From Sebastes aleutianus (taxonomy: Eukaryota > Chordata > Actinopteri > Perciformes > Sebastidae): a stretch of 64,000 bases of DNA. Below are positions 37,846-50,100 of this stretch, in pieces. How positions within the stretch are numbered: position 1 is the first letter of the stretch; every line of letters starts with the position of its first letter. The stretch covers positions 15,124,596 through 15,188,595 of the forward strand of contig CAKAKS010000013.1 of assembly GCA_916700875.1 (NCBI GenBank), in the 5' to 3' direction. The notes under the pieces were generated by a model. It saw only the letters and a list, made by a program, of their open reading frames with translations. It did not search any database and had not been told where the DNA came from. The translations under genes and the position numbers were made by a program.

Positions 37846-38354
37846 TGTTGTTTCTAATACAACTGAAAATGATTGTTCTCTTTAAACACGGCCCAATTTT
37901 TTACCTAAAAGCACTCATGAAGATCAAGAAGTCATCAAAAGACCTGTTGCATTCACTGACTGTCAGGGTTTCTCGGAGTCAACTGTATTTTTGATCCATG
38001 AATTAAGACATTTTGGCATGTCCATGTAAATGTTATGTGAATGCCATCTGAAAAGACCTTTTCTGTCCTGCCACATTCCAATCCTCCTCTCTGAGGCCGC
38101 TCGGTGGGCTCGGTGGCAGCTGGATTTCCCCACCAGGGATGGTGGGTGGACTTAGCAAGAGCAACTTAGCATTAATTTGACAAGTAGATGGAAAACAACA
38201 GCTTGGAAATGAAGAATTTCACTTGACTATATTGTAGTTTTTGGCACATATACACTCAAATCAGAAGTTATTGGACGCTATATTTAAGCACGTTGGGTTC
38301 AATCTAACACAGTTGACATTTCATGGAAATATGATGGAATTAAAGTAGGACTTA

Positions 38355-38580
38355 AACACTAATTAGGCAGTATAGACAACATGCTGCATGTTTGCCTTGA
38401 TTGCACTGCATAGCTGCTTTTAATAAGTGACTGTTCACAGCTGACCTTTTCAGTGCACCTGACTTTAATAAAGCACTAATTAGGAGCCTAATTAGGAGCC
38501 GACCAATTTAATTGGTTCTTAAACGCCGAGAACAATGAGACACTCAGCAGTCACGGTGGAAGGCAAATGTCTATTTGAAG
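38355..38580. promoter_or_regulatory. Candidate distal regulatory element in nfib-zdhhc21 desert
   Basis: Non-repetitive block with several TAATTA/CTAATTAGG homeodomain-like cores (two nearly identical CTAATTAGGAGCC copies at 38478-38501) plus CAGCTG E-box text. Position in the desert upstream of a developmental transcription factor makes an enhancer plausible; this is inference only. Confidence 0.25.
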
Positions 38581-38809
38581 TAATCTATATTATTATTTTC
38601 AACATCTTTTTTTTTGAACAATTTATTCTGTATGGTTACATGTTGTTACATTTTATTCTTTAATTAACACATTATTTAGCATTTCAAAAATAACTGGTTT
38701 ATATATATGTACATATTTAAAAAGCTGTTTTTTTTACCATAATGTTCTGCTTCAGTAAACACTGGACCCTTTTTTGACAGCTCTTAATATTGTTTTATCA
38801 CCGTGATAC

Positions 38810-39615
38810 TTAAAGGAACGGTGTATAACATTTAGGGGGATCTATTAGTAGAAATAGGATATAATATTAGATGTTTTCTCTGGTGTGTAATCACCTGAAA
38901 ATATGAATCGTTGTGTTTTCGTTACCTTAGAATGAGCCGTTTATATCTACATATGGTCTTCTTCACGGAGCCGACCACCATGTTTCTACAGTAGCCCAGA
39001 ACTGACAAACCAAAAACTGGCTCTCGATAGGGCCATTCACGTTTTTACTACGGCTGTCAATAGATTAAAATAGTTAATCGTGATTAATCACATATTTTTA
39101 TCTGTTCAAAATGTACCTTAAAGGGAGATTTGTCAAGTATTTAATACTCTTATAAACATGGGAATGGGTAAATATGCTGCTTTATGCAAATGTATGTATA
39201 TATTTATTAATGGTAATCAATTAACGACACAAAACAATGACAAATATTGTCCAGAAACCCTCACAGGTACTGCATTTAGCATAAAACAATATGCTCAAAT
39301 CATAACATGGCAAACTGCAGCCCAACAGGCAACAACAGCTGTCAGTGTGTCAGTGTGCTGACCTGACTATGACTTGCCCCAAACTGCATGTGATTATCAT
39401 AAAGTGGGCATGTCTGTAAAAGGGAGACTCGTGGGTACCCATAGAACCCATTTTCATTCACATATCTGGAGGTCATAGGTCAAGGGACCCCTTTTGAAAA
39501 TGACCATGACGGGTTTTCCTCGCCAAAATGTAGCGTAACTTTGGAGCGTTACAGGAGAAGTTTCAGTTGGTTGCAATCTGAAGCCTCACCGCAGATCACA
39601 ACCTGCACTTTTAAT
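38810..39615. mobile_element. Miniature element split by a second insertion
   Basis: The left end TTAAAGGAACGGTGTATAAC and the following 230 bp match, in reverse, the element at 45743-46080 (shared GGGGGATCTATT, TGTTTCTACAGTAGCCC, GGGCCATTCA). The match stops near 39048 and resumes near 39550 with GTTTCAGTTGGTTGCAATCTG and CCTCACCGC. About 500 bp of a different fish repeat (GGCTGTCAATAGATTAAAAT ... GGAGCGTTA) lies in between, so one repeat has inserted into another. The far right terminus is lost. Confidence 0.78.
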
Positions 39616-41480
39616 GACTTTTTCTAACTTTATGAGAATTGCTTATCGACATGATTTTTAACTGATGTTTTAAAGGTCCACTACAGATGCATTATTTCTT
39701 TATTCTTTCTTCTTTTTTGGAGACCGCGGCTGTAAAACATGGTCATATTCTCATCATATCTCAAATAGGTCTATTTGAATTTCTCTATTTAGAGTTTTAG
39801 AAGTTGTATACATCTGTTCATAAGAGGTCTGACAGGGAGTTCATCCTCTGGAGTTTAACTGACCCATTCTTTTGGAGAAAGGAAAGCGTTCAGGGCCCCG
39901 CTCGCACGAGGGCCGCGTGCACCTTATTGATTTTGAGGGTAAAATCGATACATTTCATCATCTTGATTGGATTAACGGTTTCAAGTTGAACTTTTAATTG
40001 GATTTCTACTTTCTACAACGAGAGCTTATTTGAAAATCAATAGGCCAATCAATACCTCCGTGTTCAGGAAGTTCAGCCGCGGAGCTGAATATAGAGGAAC
40101 GTAGCAGAAGACACCTGCCACTGGCTACCCAACCACATGACTCACTGAGGTCTAAAAAATCTAGTTATGCCTTCATGAACAGTGAAAAACAATACAATAA
40201 TAGTTTTTTTTAATGTATAAAAGTGGAATCCGATAGTCTAATTTGACATTTTGTATTATTTTATGCAGAGAAACACCAATAACAACAACTCCAAATTGTT
40301 TCAAATATGTGGGATCTTTACTGAAGCACAATATCAAAAAAAGCCATCTAAGCAAAGCATAACTGATGTTAGGGATGAGCCTAATCACCAAATCATATAG
40401 GATATATGGCCCATATGGATAGAAATAAAAGAATGACCATGCTACCAATAATTTGTGATCCGATCATGAATTTTATCTTCCATCTCCGAGACTTAATCCT
40501 CGTCTCGGCTTGGCAAAACGGGAGCAGAACACGCCAAGCCTCCAATCCGAGACAGGTAAACAGCCTCGTATCTGAGAGATAACTGTTCCAAGCATATAGT
40601 TTATGTTTATCAAGCATGTGGCTAATTATTTCTTTTGTTCAGCCAGATGTCATAGACTGTAAAAGTAGCAGGTGGTCAATTATTTAATTAGTCCAGTTGA
40701 CCAACCATTACCAGAGATTAAGAGCACGTTTAACGCAGGCCGCTGCAGACTGCTATTATCTAGACAGGACTCTTTAAATGGTGCCGTCCCAAAGCCCCAA
40801 ACTCACTAATTAAATTTCACCCCAGGCTCATTAAAACATATTGGTGTGTTAATATATTTTATTACAAGCACTGGTTTGGATATTAGTTCTGAAAACAACA
40901 ACAGAATTCAGATTTATTCCAGGATCATATTGATGTTCTTTACTAATTTATTTTAAAAGATATTGTTAAGCACCTTCATAAAGATCAAGCATCAGCCATA
41001 ATAAGACAGATGGCATACAAATATAAGGTTGCTATGTTACTATGTTTTGTATTTTAGGGATGCTCAAAGTGTGGTCATGACATGTCCTTTAGGGAATTGA
41101 TGAGGTCCCTGAGAAAAGGAGGGATATTTTAATTTCACTGATAGTGTAATTTAATATCCTAATTAAATAATGGTTGAATTCATTTCATTTTTACTCCCAC
41201 CGCTATTATGTGGTTTTATTTATGTCTTAAAAACATCTAAGAACCGTGGTGTTGTTAATGTAAGGGCAAAGGTTTTGATTTATTAATATGCCTGCCTACA
41301 AATGATCCATTTCTTGCTCGCCCAGTCGCTAATACTGAGAAAATTGTGGCATAACAAAAACAATCTTGATCCTCATCTACCGATTTAGTCTGGGATGACC
41401 TTGTTGGGGCTGGGGACAGAGCCGGTTGGGGTTGTTAAGGGCAATAAAATGTGTCTACGTGCACGTATGGGCGTGTGTTC
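39616..41480. other. Intergenic, mostly unique sequence
   Basis: No gene or intact transposon seen. The block at 40680-40870 is non-repetitive with TAATTAAAT and GATTAAGAG-type motifs and could be a conserved element; unproven. Confidence 0.45.
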
Positions 41481-41499
41481 AGTGCATAGGCATAGGCGG

Positions 41500-42520
41500 T
41501 ATAGGTGAATGATAGGGACGCCATCCATCCATAGGGGCGCCCCAAATAGAAAAATTAAAAAAAGAAAATTCTAACATTATTTCAATCCTATTATTTAAAA
41601 ATATTTTAAAAAAAGCCCACAACAACATAACTACGTAGCCTATTAAATAGGCCCTATTTTCTGGGTTGCCCACCACATCACCCGGGAAGAAGACAGAGGT
41701 AATATGATGAATGAATAGTTTATCTATTGCATGGTAGTTACCGTTGGAGCAGACTAGTATTAGCTCGGTTAACATCAGTTACTCCCACCTTAAATTCATT
41801 AGGGACAGTTGGAAAGACTAGTCAGGTGTTTGGGGAATAACCTACAACATTATTTTGAGAAATGCAGTTTGATCTGCATAGCTTAATCTCAAAGACATAA
41901 AGCAACAACAATATTTTTATTTAAGAAAAAGAATATTTTTCACAGATGTTTAACACAGAGCATTTTCACTTTCTCCCACCCCCACACTGCCTAGACAAAA
42001 TAACGTATAATAACATATCTACACAGGGAATGATGGTTCAAAATTAAGTAATAAGATAAAAAATTAAATAAATTAAAAAAAGTAAATAGCAAAAAGCGAA
42101 GAAAAATGTCATTAAAAATAAAAAATAAAAAATGTAATATGAAATAAATAAAAAATAAAAAAGCCAGCAAACACATAATTAGTCAAATAAAACATATATA
42201 CAGATTAATTAATCTAACATTTCGCATAGGACGAGATACATATACATGCTTTGAAATATAAACAAATTTGCAGATGTTCAAGTATATAGGCTTATTTACC
42301 ATCAGTTATTAACTTTACATTCTAGTGTGTAAGGCGCAGTGTGAGTGGTTCCTCGGGTGGGATAATCATGACGAATAAAATTACAGTGCCTGCCTAATTT
42401 TGGGGAAGGGTGTTAAGCCTTTCGAAGAAAGGAGTTTGGCTGCAATGCAAGGGGCACAAGCTAAAATCTTGCCTAGGGCACCAAATAGGTCACCAAATCG
42501 GTCACCAAATCGCCCTGTCA
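41500..42520. mobile_element. Possible decayed hAT-type element
   Basis: The left part has GGGGCGCCCCAAATAG; the right part has GCCTAGGGCACCAAATAGG followed by a short triplicated CACCAAATCGGT unit. This resembles the ends of decayed fish hAT elements seen around 33419-35375. The interior is very AT-rich (poly-A and AAATAA tracts at 42050-42160). No clean inverted termini or duplication are visible. Confidence 0.35.
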
Positions 42521-44298
42521 GTGTTTGTTTAAAACATGTAACACACATAGATAATGTTCACGGATCATGCACACATTACACACGCCTCACTGAGACTTAA
42601 GAACTGTTCAGGACAATGACCATTTGGTTGACAATTGAACTGCTGCTTGGGCTCTTATTGTGACACATTGCAGCCTACTGAGAGAATCAGACAGCAGTTG
42701 AACCATTCAGGCAGTCGGACTTTATATGCTACAGAGTCAGAAATAAAAAGAAATGGCAGAAAATTAGAATAAAAACTTTTTTCTTTTTGTTTAAAGTGAA
42801 TATCTTGTCCATGGCAGAAAACATTATATTTCATTATGTTATTATGAGTCCATTCAAATGCTACTAATGAATAATACTGTAGGTATTCTCTCAATTAAAG
42901 TACAGTACTGGGTGTGTTGAACAGGTCACAAGGATCGATCTTATTGTGGGCCGGTGTGTCATCACATTACACATTTTACGGCCGATCACATCACTTAATA
43001 GACAAAGGGAAGCAATTTGTCTGCAGTCTTTGAACACGCTCCATCTACTTCTATTTAGACATTGCTCTTCAAAAGTAATGTCCTTCTAAAATGTGTTTGT
43101 GTGTGTGTGTGTTAAGGATGCTCTTTTTTTCTGATTGCATTGATAGAGTGCTGGTACGTATTTTTTGTTATTGTTGTCAAAAAGAAATCGTGACTTTAGT
43201 TGTAGACTTTGTGTATTAATCTATAAAGTAATAAAAAAGTAATATCCTTCTCACTTGCCGTTGTCATATCTAACTTCCAAGACATGAAAGAGCCTCTTTG
43301 CTCATGAGGTCAGGCGATGAAGCCCCTGTTGAAGCTCCTAGCTTCTTTAGGTCATGCAGTTCTGCTTTCAACTCTGACAGTTTTACAATTCAGTTTCACA
43401 TGCATTTTTTGCAGGGAATGCATTTTCTAGTTATTTTTACATTCCAATTTAGTTATTTAACAAACAATATTATTTATTTATGTATTCAGTCATATTTTTG
43501 ACTTGCCTGATAACCTTTTACCAGGCCTACATTTTGTCATTTTTTGGTGTTCCACAGATAAACAAGATTAAAGGTCTACTGCTCATTCAAAGCTAGTCTC
43601 ACGGCCAAGGTCTCCATTTGATAAATGCTGTTTTTGAAAATACTGACATCTTGTGCTACACTAATTCTGCTCCTTATTTCCATAATAGTAAAATAAAAGT
43701 TTCAGCTGACGCCAAAACTTAGGTTGCTAAATGGCAAGTTGAAAAAGGAGAAAAGAATCAACTCGAACTTATCCAGAATCTAATTTATTAAAATATGAAT
43801 GAATACCTATATGATATTTTATATAATCACAATGAATACAGATTTCTAACAGGGCTTTCTAGACATAAAGAAATGGATAACATATTTATGGTGTACTCAT
43901 TTAATTCACAAAACTTAACTGTTCCAGTGTTTGAGGTCTGAATTGAAAAAAAATAAAGCTTTCCGAAAACAGCAAATGAACAATGTGAACAAAATTGCAC
44001 AGATCCAAACTGAGAGCCCTGGGGGACGCCAGATAACAGCCAGGAAATGCTCACACCTCCATATATGTACACAGCAGCTACAGTAGTAGTAATCTTGGCT
44101 GGGGTTGCAGAAAGTATTGACACGTTTAAGTCGGGTTAGTGAATCTCATCCACCCAATTTACACACTTCACAATACATGTCAGATTTTCACTACTGTTGT
44201 AACAATACGGATGGCTTTACTTATACACAATGCTTATTGCTTTCAAACATCATTTGTAAAAGAAACTGGATTTAATCTATGCGCCCGATTTGACTTGT
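42521..44298. other. Intergenic, AT-rich
   Basis: No gene, RNA or clear mobile element recognised. A short (GT)n lies at 43097-43112. Confidence 0.5.
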
Positions 44299-44829
44299 TA
44301 TCAGGCTGTTAAATAGGCGTTATCGGTCGCTATAAGCACCATAGATGTGGGTCAGTAGGGGCCTACTGCATTGTAAAAGTGAAAGTGAAATTGAAAAGGC
44401 AACACGTTTTAACACGTTGTAAAACTGAATGAAACGTTATGTTTTGAACACACACAAAAAGGCTTCTTTAGGTTTAGGCAACAAAACCAAGTTTAGGGAA
44501 AAACATTGTGTTTTGGGTTAAAATAACTGTTTCAAAAGTGAAAGCAAAACTTAACGCTTGGGAACACAAAGACAACTACACATTGTTGGTTTCACACGGG
44601 ATGCGATCCCCGGCCTCCTGGGTACTACAGCGCCTGACTTCCGCTTCTGCTCCTGTCATAACTACTACAGTCGCTAGAGGTCGCTGTCGTGTTCTTTTAT
44701 ACCTTCTTTCGATGATCTACCATGTGAATAAATGATAAAACCTACTAGTGGGTGTAGTAGGCCCCTATTAACCCACATCTATGGAGCTTATAGTGACCGA
44801 TAACGCCTAATTCAATAGCCTGACAACAG
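44299..44829. mobile_element. Miniature element with about 70-bp terminal inverted repeats
   Basis: The left arm 44299-44367 (TTATCAGGCTGTTAAATAGG, CGTTATCGGTCGCTATAAGC, ATAGATGTGGGTCAGTAGGG) is matched in reverse by 44754-44829 (GGCCCCTATTAACCCACATC, GAGCTTATAGTGACCGATAACG, AATAGCCTGACAACAG). The interior has no transposase. A related GGTCGCTATAAGC word occurs at 31039-31051. Confidence 0.82.
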
Positions 44830-45742
44830 TCTAATCGGCTGATCAATCAGTGCCACCTTATTGAATACCAATCCCACCCATTTGCCCACCCATCATCCCA
44901 CCACCAAACAAACAAAAATAATTTAATAAAATTCACACAAACATCCAAGAACCTGAATCTGAGTTATAAAAACCATTGAGCAAAGTTATCAACACACACC
45001 CATGCAAACGTGAACAATCTGATTTAAGATATGAATAAAAAAGAAGAAAAGAAAATACACATAAAATACAATAACTTTAAGTGGAGACTTTCTTTCAACT
45101 GTGCCATTGATGCAGTAAAACAGTGCGCTAGTGTGAAAATCAGTGCATAATATTAAAACCGCTACCTTCAGAAACTTGGTGAAACATGCATTTACCGAAT
45201 GCTTGCTGACTATTGCAACATTTCCCCGGGTCTTTGGCTTTTATGGAGACCAACATGACGACGATGTACTGTGAGAGTAAAAAGAAAACCTATAAAAGGC
45301 ACTTAAAACTACTTGGATATTGTTTTATTTCTCACACATGGCAAGCTTTGTCTACGTACAGGTTTACCTATGGGATTGCCAAGTATTATAGACAATGACA
45401 ACCGTGCTCTGCCAGTATTTATTATGCACTGAATCATCTTCTCCTTACGTATCCTGTTAAATAATTCAATAAAATCTCTAAACAGTACCATTGCATTACA
45501 GCAAAACCATCATAAATAGTGTAAACTAGCTGTATGTCACCACATGTAGACTAATCTGCTAGTTCTTGTATTACTGATAAAGATACGCATTTATAAAGCC
45601 ACTAGTTCAGACACATTTAAGACCTAACTATGACAGCTACAGCATTAACATGGTAAACCACAAATGATATCATCGGGAGTAATAATATAAAAAATAAAAT
45701 CTGTGCTAATGCATTGTAAGTGCTATGGTTGACAGAGCAGAC

Positions 45743-46080
45743 TTAAAGGGCCAGTGTGTAGGATTTGGTGGCATCTAGCGGTGAGGTTGCAGATTGCAAC
45801 CAACTGAAACTACCGCGTGCCAAGCGTGTAGAAAATCGATGGTGGCCGACGCGAAAACATGAATGGCCCTCTCCAGAGCCAGTGTTTAGTTTGTCCGTTG
45901 TGGGCTACTGTAGAAACATGGCAGCCGGCTCTGTGAAGAGGACCTGCTCCTTATGTAGATATAAACAAAAATACTATTTGTATTTTCAGGTGATTATACA
46001 CTAAAGAAAACATACTTTCTAATATTTATATTCCATTTCTGCCAATAGATCCCCCTAAATGTTACAGACTGTTCCTTTAA
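45743..46080. mobile_element. Miniature inverted-repeat element (TTAAAGG family)
   Basis: The ends are TTAAAGGGCCAGTGTGTAGG and TAAATGTTACAGACTGTTCCTTTAA, an imperfect inverted pair with TTAA-type termini. The same family, reversed and interrupted, lies at 38810-39615. It is non-coding; the small frame across it is a shadow. Confidence 0.85.
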
Positions 46081-46090
46081 GCTGAACAGA

Positions 46091-46256
46091 TTTAAAGGAG
46101 CAGTTTGATATTTTGGGAATTATATTTGCTTTCTTGCCGAGAGTTAGATGAGAAGTCCAATACCACTTTCTGACATGAGAGTATCTATCTTTTCATCTTA
46201 CTCTTGGCAAGAAAGCAAAAAAGTGTATTTCCTAAAATGTCGAACTATTCCTTTAG
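46091..46256. mobile_element. Short miniature element adjoining the previous one
   Basis: The ends TTTAAAGGAGCAGTTTGATA and ATGTCGAACTATTCCTTTA are inverted. The inner text GCTTTCTTGCCGAGAGTTAG resembles the end of the larger repeat at 49080-49515, of which this looks like a deletion derivative. It sits 10 bp from the 45743-46080 element. Confidence 0.75.
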
Positions 46257-47193
46257 GATAAACGTAGTGATTTAAGTATTATTTGATAGTATTTGACACT
46301 CAAACGTCTTCAATAAGGACTTCACTGCAGGTTAATTGGCTGTGGAATGCTCGTTATACAGCAGCTTTGACTACGACATCTACAGCTTAAGATTGATAGT
46401 ATAAACTTGTTTCTACTTTTGGATTTTGACCATGGCATGGTGAAGTGTTCACTATCGGCTTGCTATTACACTTCATAATACCCGGCTGGTCATGTGTCAT
46501 AAAAGTATCACATATCAGTATTCAAGTTGTGAACTTTGTTCTGTGGCCAAGCTTCATAAAACATCACTTCATAGATAAAACGTTCATAGAACAATGCAAG
46601 AAAACATTCATAAATCATCAGGAATGCAGTTGACGCCAGATCCCTTCGCTATTCACAAGAAATTCCCACACTGGAAGATCAACAACCAGAAAATATAAAA
46701 ATAAAAAAAAAACAGCTCATGCATGGCAAATAAAAAGGACATAGTTAAAAGAAACAAGGCACAAACTTTACACAGAAATGCCTTTCTAATAGACACACTG
46801 ATTCTGTCTGTAGCTGATTAAAGGTCAGTAGTAAAGGCTCTAAAGTAACCTGAGAGGGGTTCCATTTCGCCAGCTGCTTTCAGGTGAAGACATCCATCCT
46901 TCTGATGCAATTAGCCATTAAAAGTGGTTTCCAAATGCTGAAAGTAGCAGTCACAGTGAGTAAAAAAAGCATAATTTTCCCGTCACTCCTTTAGGTTTTT
47001 CTTGACCCTGTTTACTGCCAGTCTGGGCCTTGTAGAGAAAGGCAAAAAAAAAAAGCTTAGGATATCCACATACCAAAGCTGCTGCCCAGCTCCCATAGCA
47101 CTAAAGAGGACGGTGGAGGCGAGCAGATGGATTCTTAAGTGTGTATACAGTGTTTCATCATGGCAGCCCAGGAGCTACTGTAGTGCTACCGGC
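46257..47193 (-). other. zdhhc21 3' UTR / downstream region
   Basis: Immediately downstream of the zdhhc21 stop (TAG at 47196-47194, minus strand). Part of it is presumably 3' UTR. I see no clear AATAAA on the minus strand close to the stop; a candidate lies much further down near 45418-45423. No other gene is seen. Confidence 0.5.
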
Positions 47194-50100
47194 CTACACG
47201 TGGGTGCGGAAGTGGTGGCTGGCTTGGATCGGCTGCCTGCTTCGGAGCGGGATGAGCCACAGGAATTTCCAGCGAGTGCCACAAACTTCAGCTAGCGCCC
47301 ACTGCCAGGATTTCTTTGAGCCATATCTGGGGAAAAAAAGAAGCAATTATTCATGTTAAACTAACTGAGTGATTCCACTTTCATATACAGCGGGTAAAAT
47401 AAGTATTGAACACGTCACCATTTTTCTCAGTAAATATATTTCCAAAGGTGCTATTGACATGAAATTTTCACCAGATGTTGGTAACAACCCGAGTAATATA
47501 AACATACAAAGAAACCAAAACAAATACGTTCAGAAATTAAGTTATGTGTAATAATGTGAAATGACACAGGGAAAAAGTATTGAACACGCTTACTGATATT
47601 TATTTAATACTTTGTACGAAAGCCTTTGTTGGTAATGACAGCTTCAAGACGCCTCCTGTATGGAGAAACTAGTCGTATGCATTGCTCAGGTGTGATTTTG
47701 GCCCATTCTTCCACACAAACAGTCTTCAAATCTTGAAGGTTCCGTGGGCCTCTTCTATGAACTCTGATCTTCAGTTCTTTCCATAGATTTTCAATTGGAT
47801 TCAAGTCAGGTGATTGGCTGGGCCAATTTATCAGCTTTATTTTCTTTCTCTGAAACCAATTGAGAGTTTCCTTGGCTGTGCGTTTGGGATCATTGTCTTG
47901 CTGAAATGTCCACCCTCGTTTCATCTTCATCATCCTGGTAGATGGCAGCAGATTTTTATCAAGAATGTCCCGGTACATTTTTCCATTCATCCTTCCTTCA
48001 ATTATGTGAAGTTTGCCAGTACCGTATGCTGAAAAGCAGCCCCACACCACGATGTTCCCACCTCCAAACTTCACTGTTGGTATGGTGTTTTTAGGGTGAT
48101 GTGCAGTGCCATTTGTCCTCCATACATGGTGTGTATTATGGCATCCAAAGAGTTAAACTTTGCTCTCATCTGACCAGACTATATTCTCCCAGTATTTCAC
48201 AGGCTTGTCCAAATGTTGTGCAGCAAACTTTAAACGAGCTTCAACATGCTTTTTCTTCAGCAATGGAGTCTTGCGTGGTAAGCGTGCATACAGGCCATGG
48301 CGGTTGAGTGCATTACTTATTGATTTCTTTGAAACAATTGTACCTGCTAATTCCAGGTCTTTCTGAAGCTCTCCACAAGTGGTCCTTGGGGCCTTGGACA
48401 ACTCTTCTGATAATTCTTTTCACTCCTCTGTCAGAAATCTTGCGAGGAGCACTTGGTCGTGGCCAGTTTATGGTGAAATGATGTTCTTCCCACTTCCGAA
48501 TTATGGCCCCAACAGTGTTCACTGGAACATTCAGAAGTTTAGAAATGCGTCTGTAACCAATGCCATCAGTATGTGTGCAACAATAAGGTTGCGAAGGTCT
48601 TGAGAGCGCTCTTTGCTTTTACCCATCATGAGATGTTTCTTGTGTGACACCTTGGTAATTAGACACCTTTTTATAGGCCATCAGTTGGGACTGAACCAGC
48701 TGATATTAATTTGCACTGACAAAGGGCCGGATTGCTTTCTAATTACTGATAGATTTCAGCTGTTGTCTCGGCTTTCCATGCCTTTTTGCACCTCCCTTTC
48801 GTCTTGAAGCTGTCATTACCAACAAAGGCTTTTGTACAAAGTATTAAATAAATATCAGTAAGCGTGTTCAATACTTTTTCCCTGTGTCACTTCACATTAT
48901 TACACATAACTTAATTTCTGAACTTATTTGTTTTGGTTTCTTTGTATGTATAGATTACTTCGGTTGTTACCAACATCTGGTGAACATTTCATGTCAATAG
49001 CACCTTTGGAAATATATTTACTGAGAAAAATGGTGACGTGTTCAATACTTATTTTACCCGCTGTATATCTGTTCAAGCTGGAGCTAGCAGCCGGTTAGCT
49101 TAGCTTAGCATAAAGACTGTGAATGGGGGGAGACAGCTAGCCCTGCTTTGTCCGTAGGTAACAACAAGCAGCTCTAAAGCTCACGAATAAACACATTATA
49201 TTTTCGCTTGGAATCTCTGTTGGTTGCCTGACAAAACACACATAATAATAAACCCATAAAACCACTAGTTGACGCTTTCATACTTTGTTTTTTTGGACGG
49301 ATTAAACAAACAAGATATAACGTTTAGAGTGAGCTTTAGAGGTGTTGGTAGGTGTATTTTGTAACCTCTGGACAGAGCCAGGCTAACTGTTTCCCCAGTC
49401 CTTATGCTAAGCTAAGCTAAGCGGCTGCTGGCTCCAGCTTCACATTGAGTGGACAGACATGAGAGTGGCATCGATCTTCTGAGCTAACTCTCGGTAAGAA
49501 AGCGAATAAGTGGGGCATAAACGGAGTTAAACAGACTCACATTTCATTGGTGAACTGAGCCATTTTCTCAATGGTGGTAGTATCCTGTAAGGGAGAAAAA
49601 AGGACAACGCAAAATGAGAGGATGATTTCAATCTATTGCTCCTGTAGAAAGCTCCATCTCTACAAAACACATCTCTAAATACCAGCTTGCTGTTTCTCAC
49701 CTCATCATGGAGGCTAAGTATAGATGTTTCTAACATTACAACAACGCCACAAGTCTTGATGAAAGCTTGTAAATTACTTGTAATAAAGAATGTAAATCTT
49801 AACATCTTGCAGGTAAACTCTGTCGTTGTCAGGATGTACAAACACTTGCTTGCACACTCACACACACACACACACACACGCAGCCTAACCCCAGACTCTC
49901 TCTTTCTCTCGTTTCTTTTCTATTGATCGCTCCATTACTGGCATTGATTGTTTTATTTTTGCGTACTATGTCATTCGGTTGTGCCTGCAGCTCTGTGTGC
50001 TGCTGCCTACTTTGTTAGATTGTTCTTGAAAAGACAGAACATGCTTTCAATAAGACAATCAAGCTAAATTATACTGCAAATAAGTACCATCATGCTTATT

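Noticed and set aside
41991..42176. Phe/Leu-rich 61-aa membrane-like frame
   Set aside because: Translation of A/T low-complexity sequence, not a gene.
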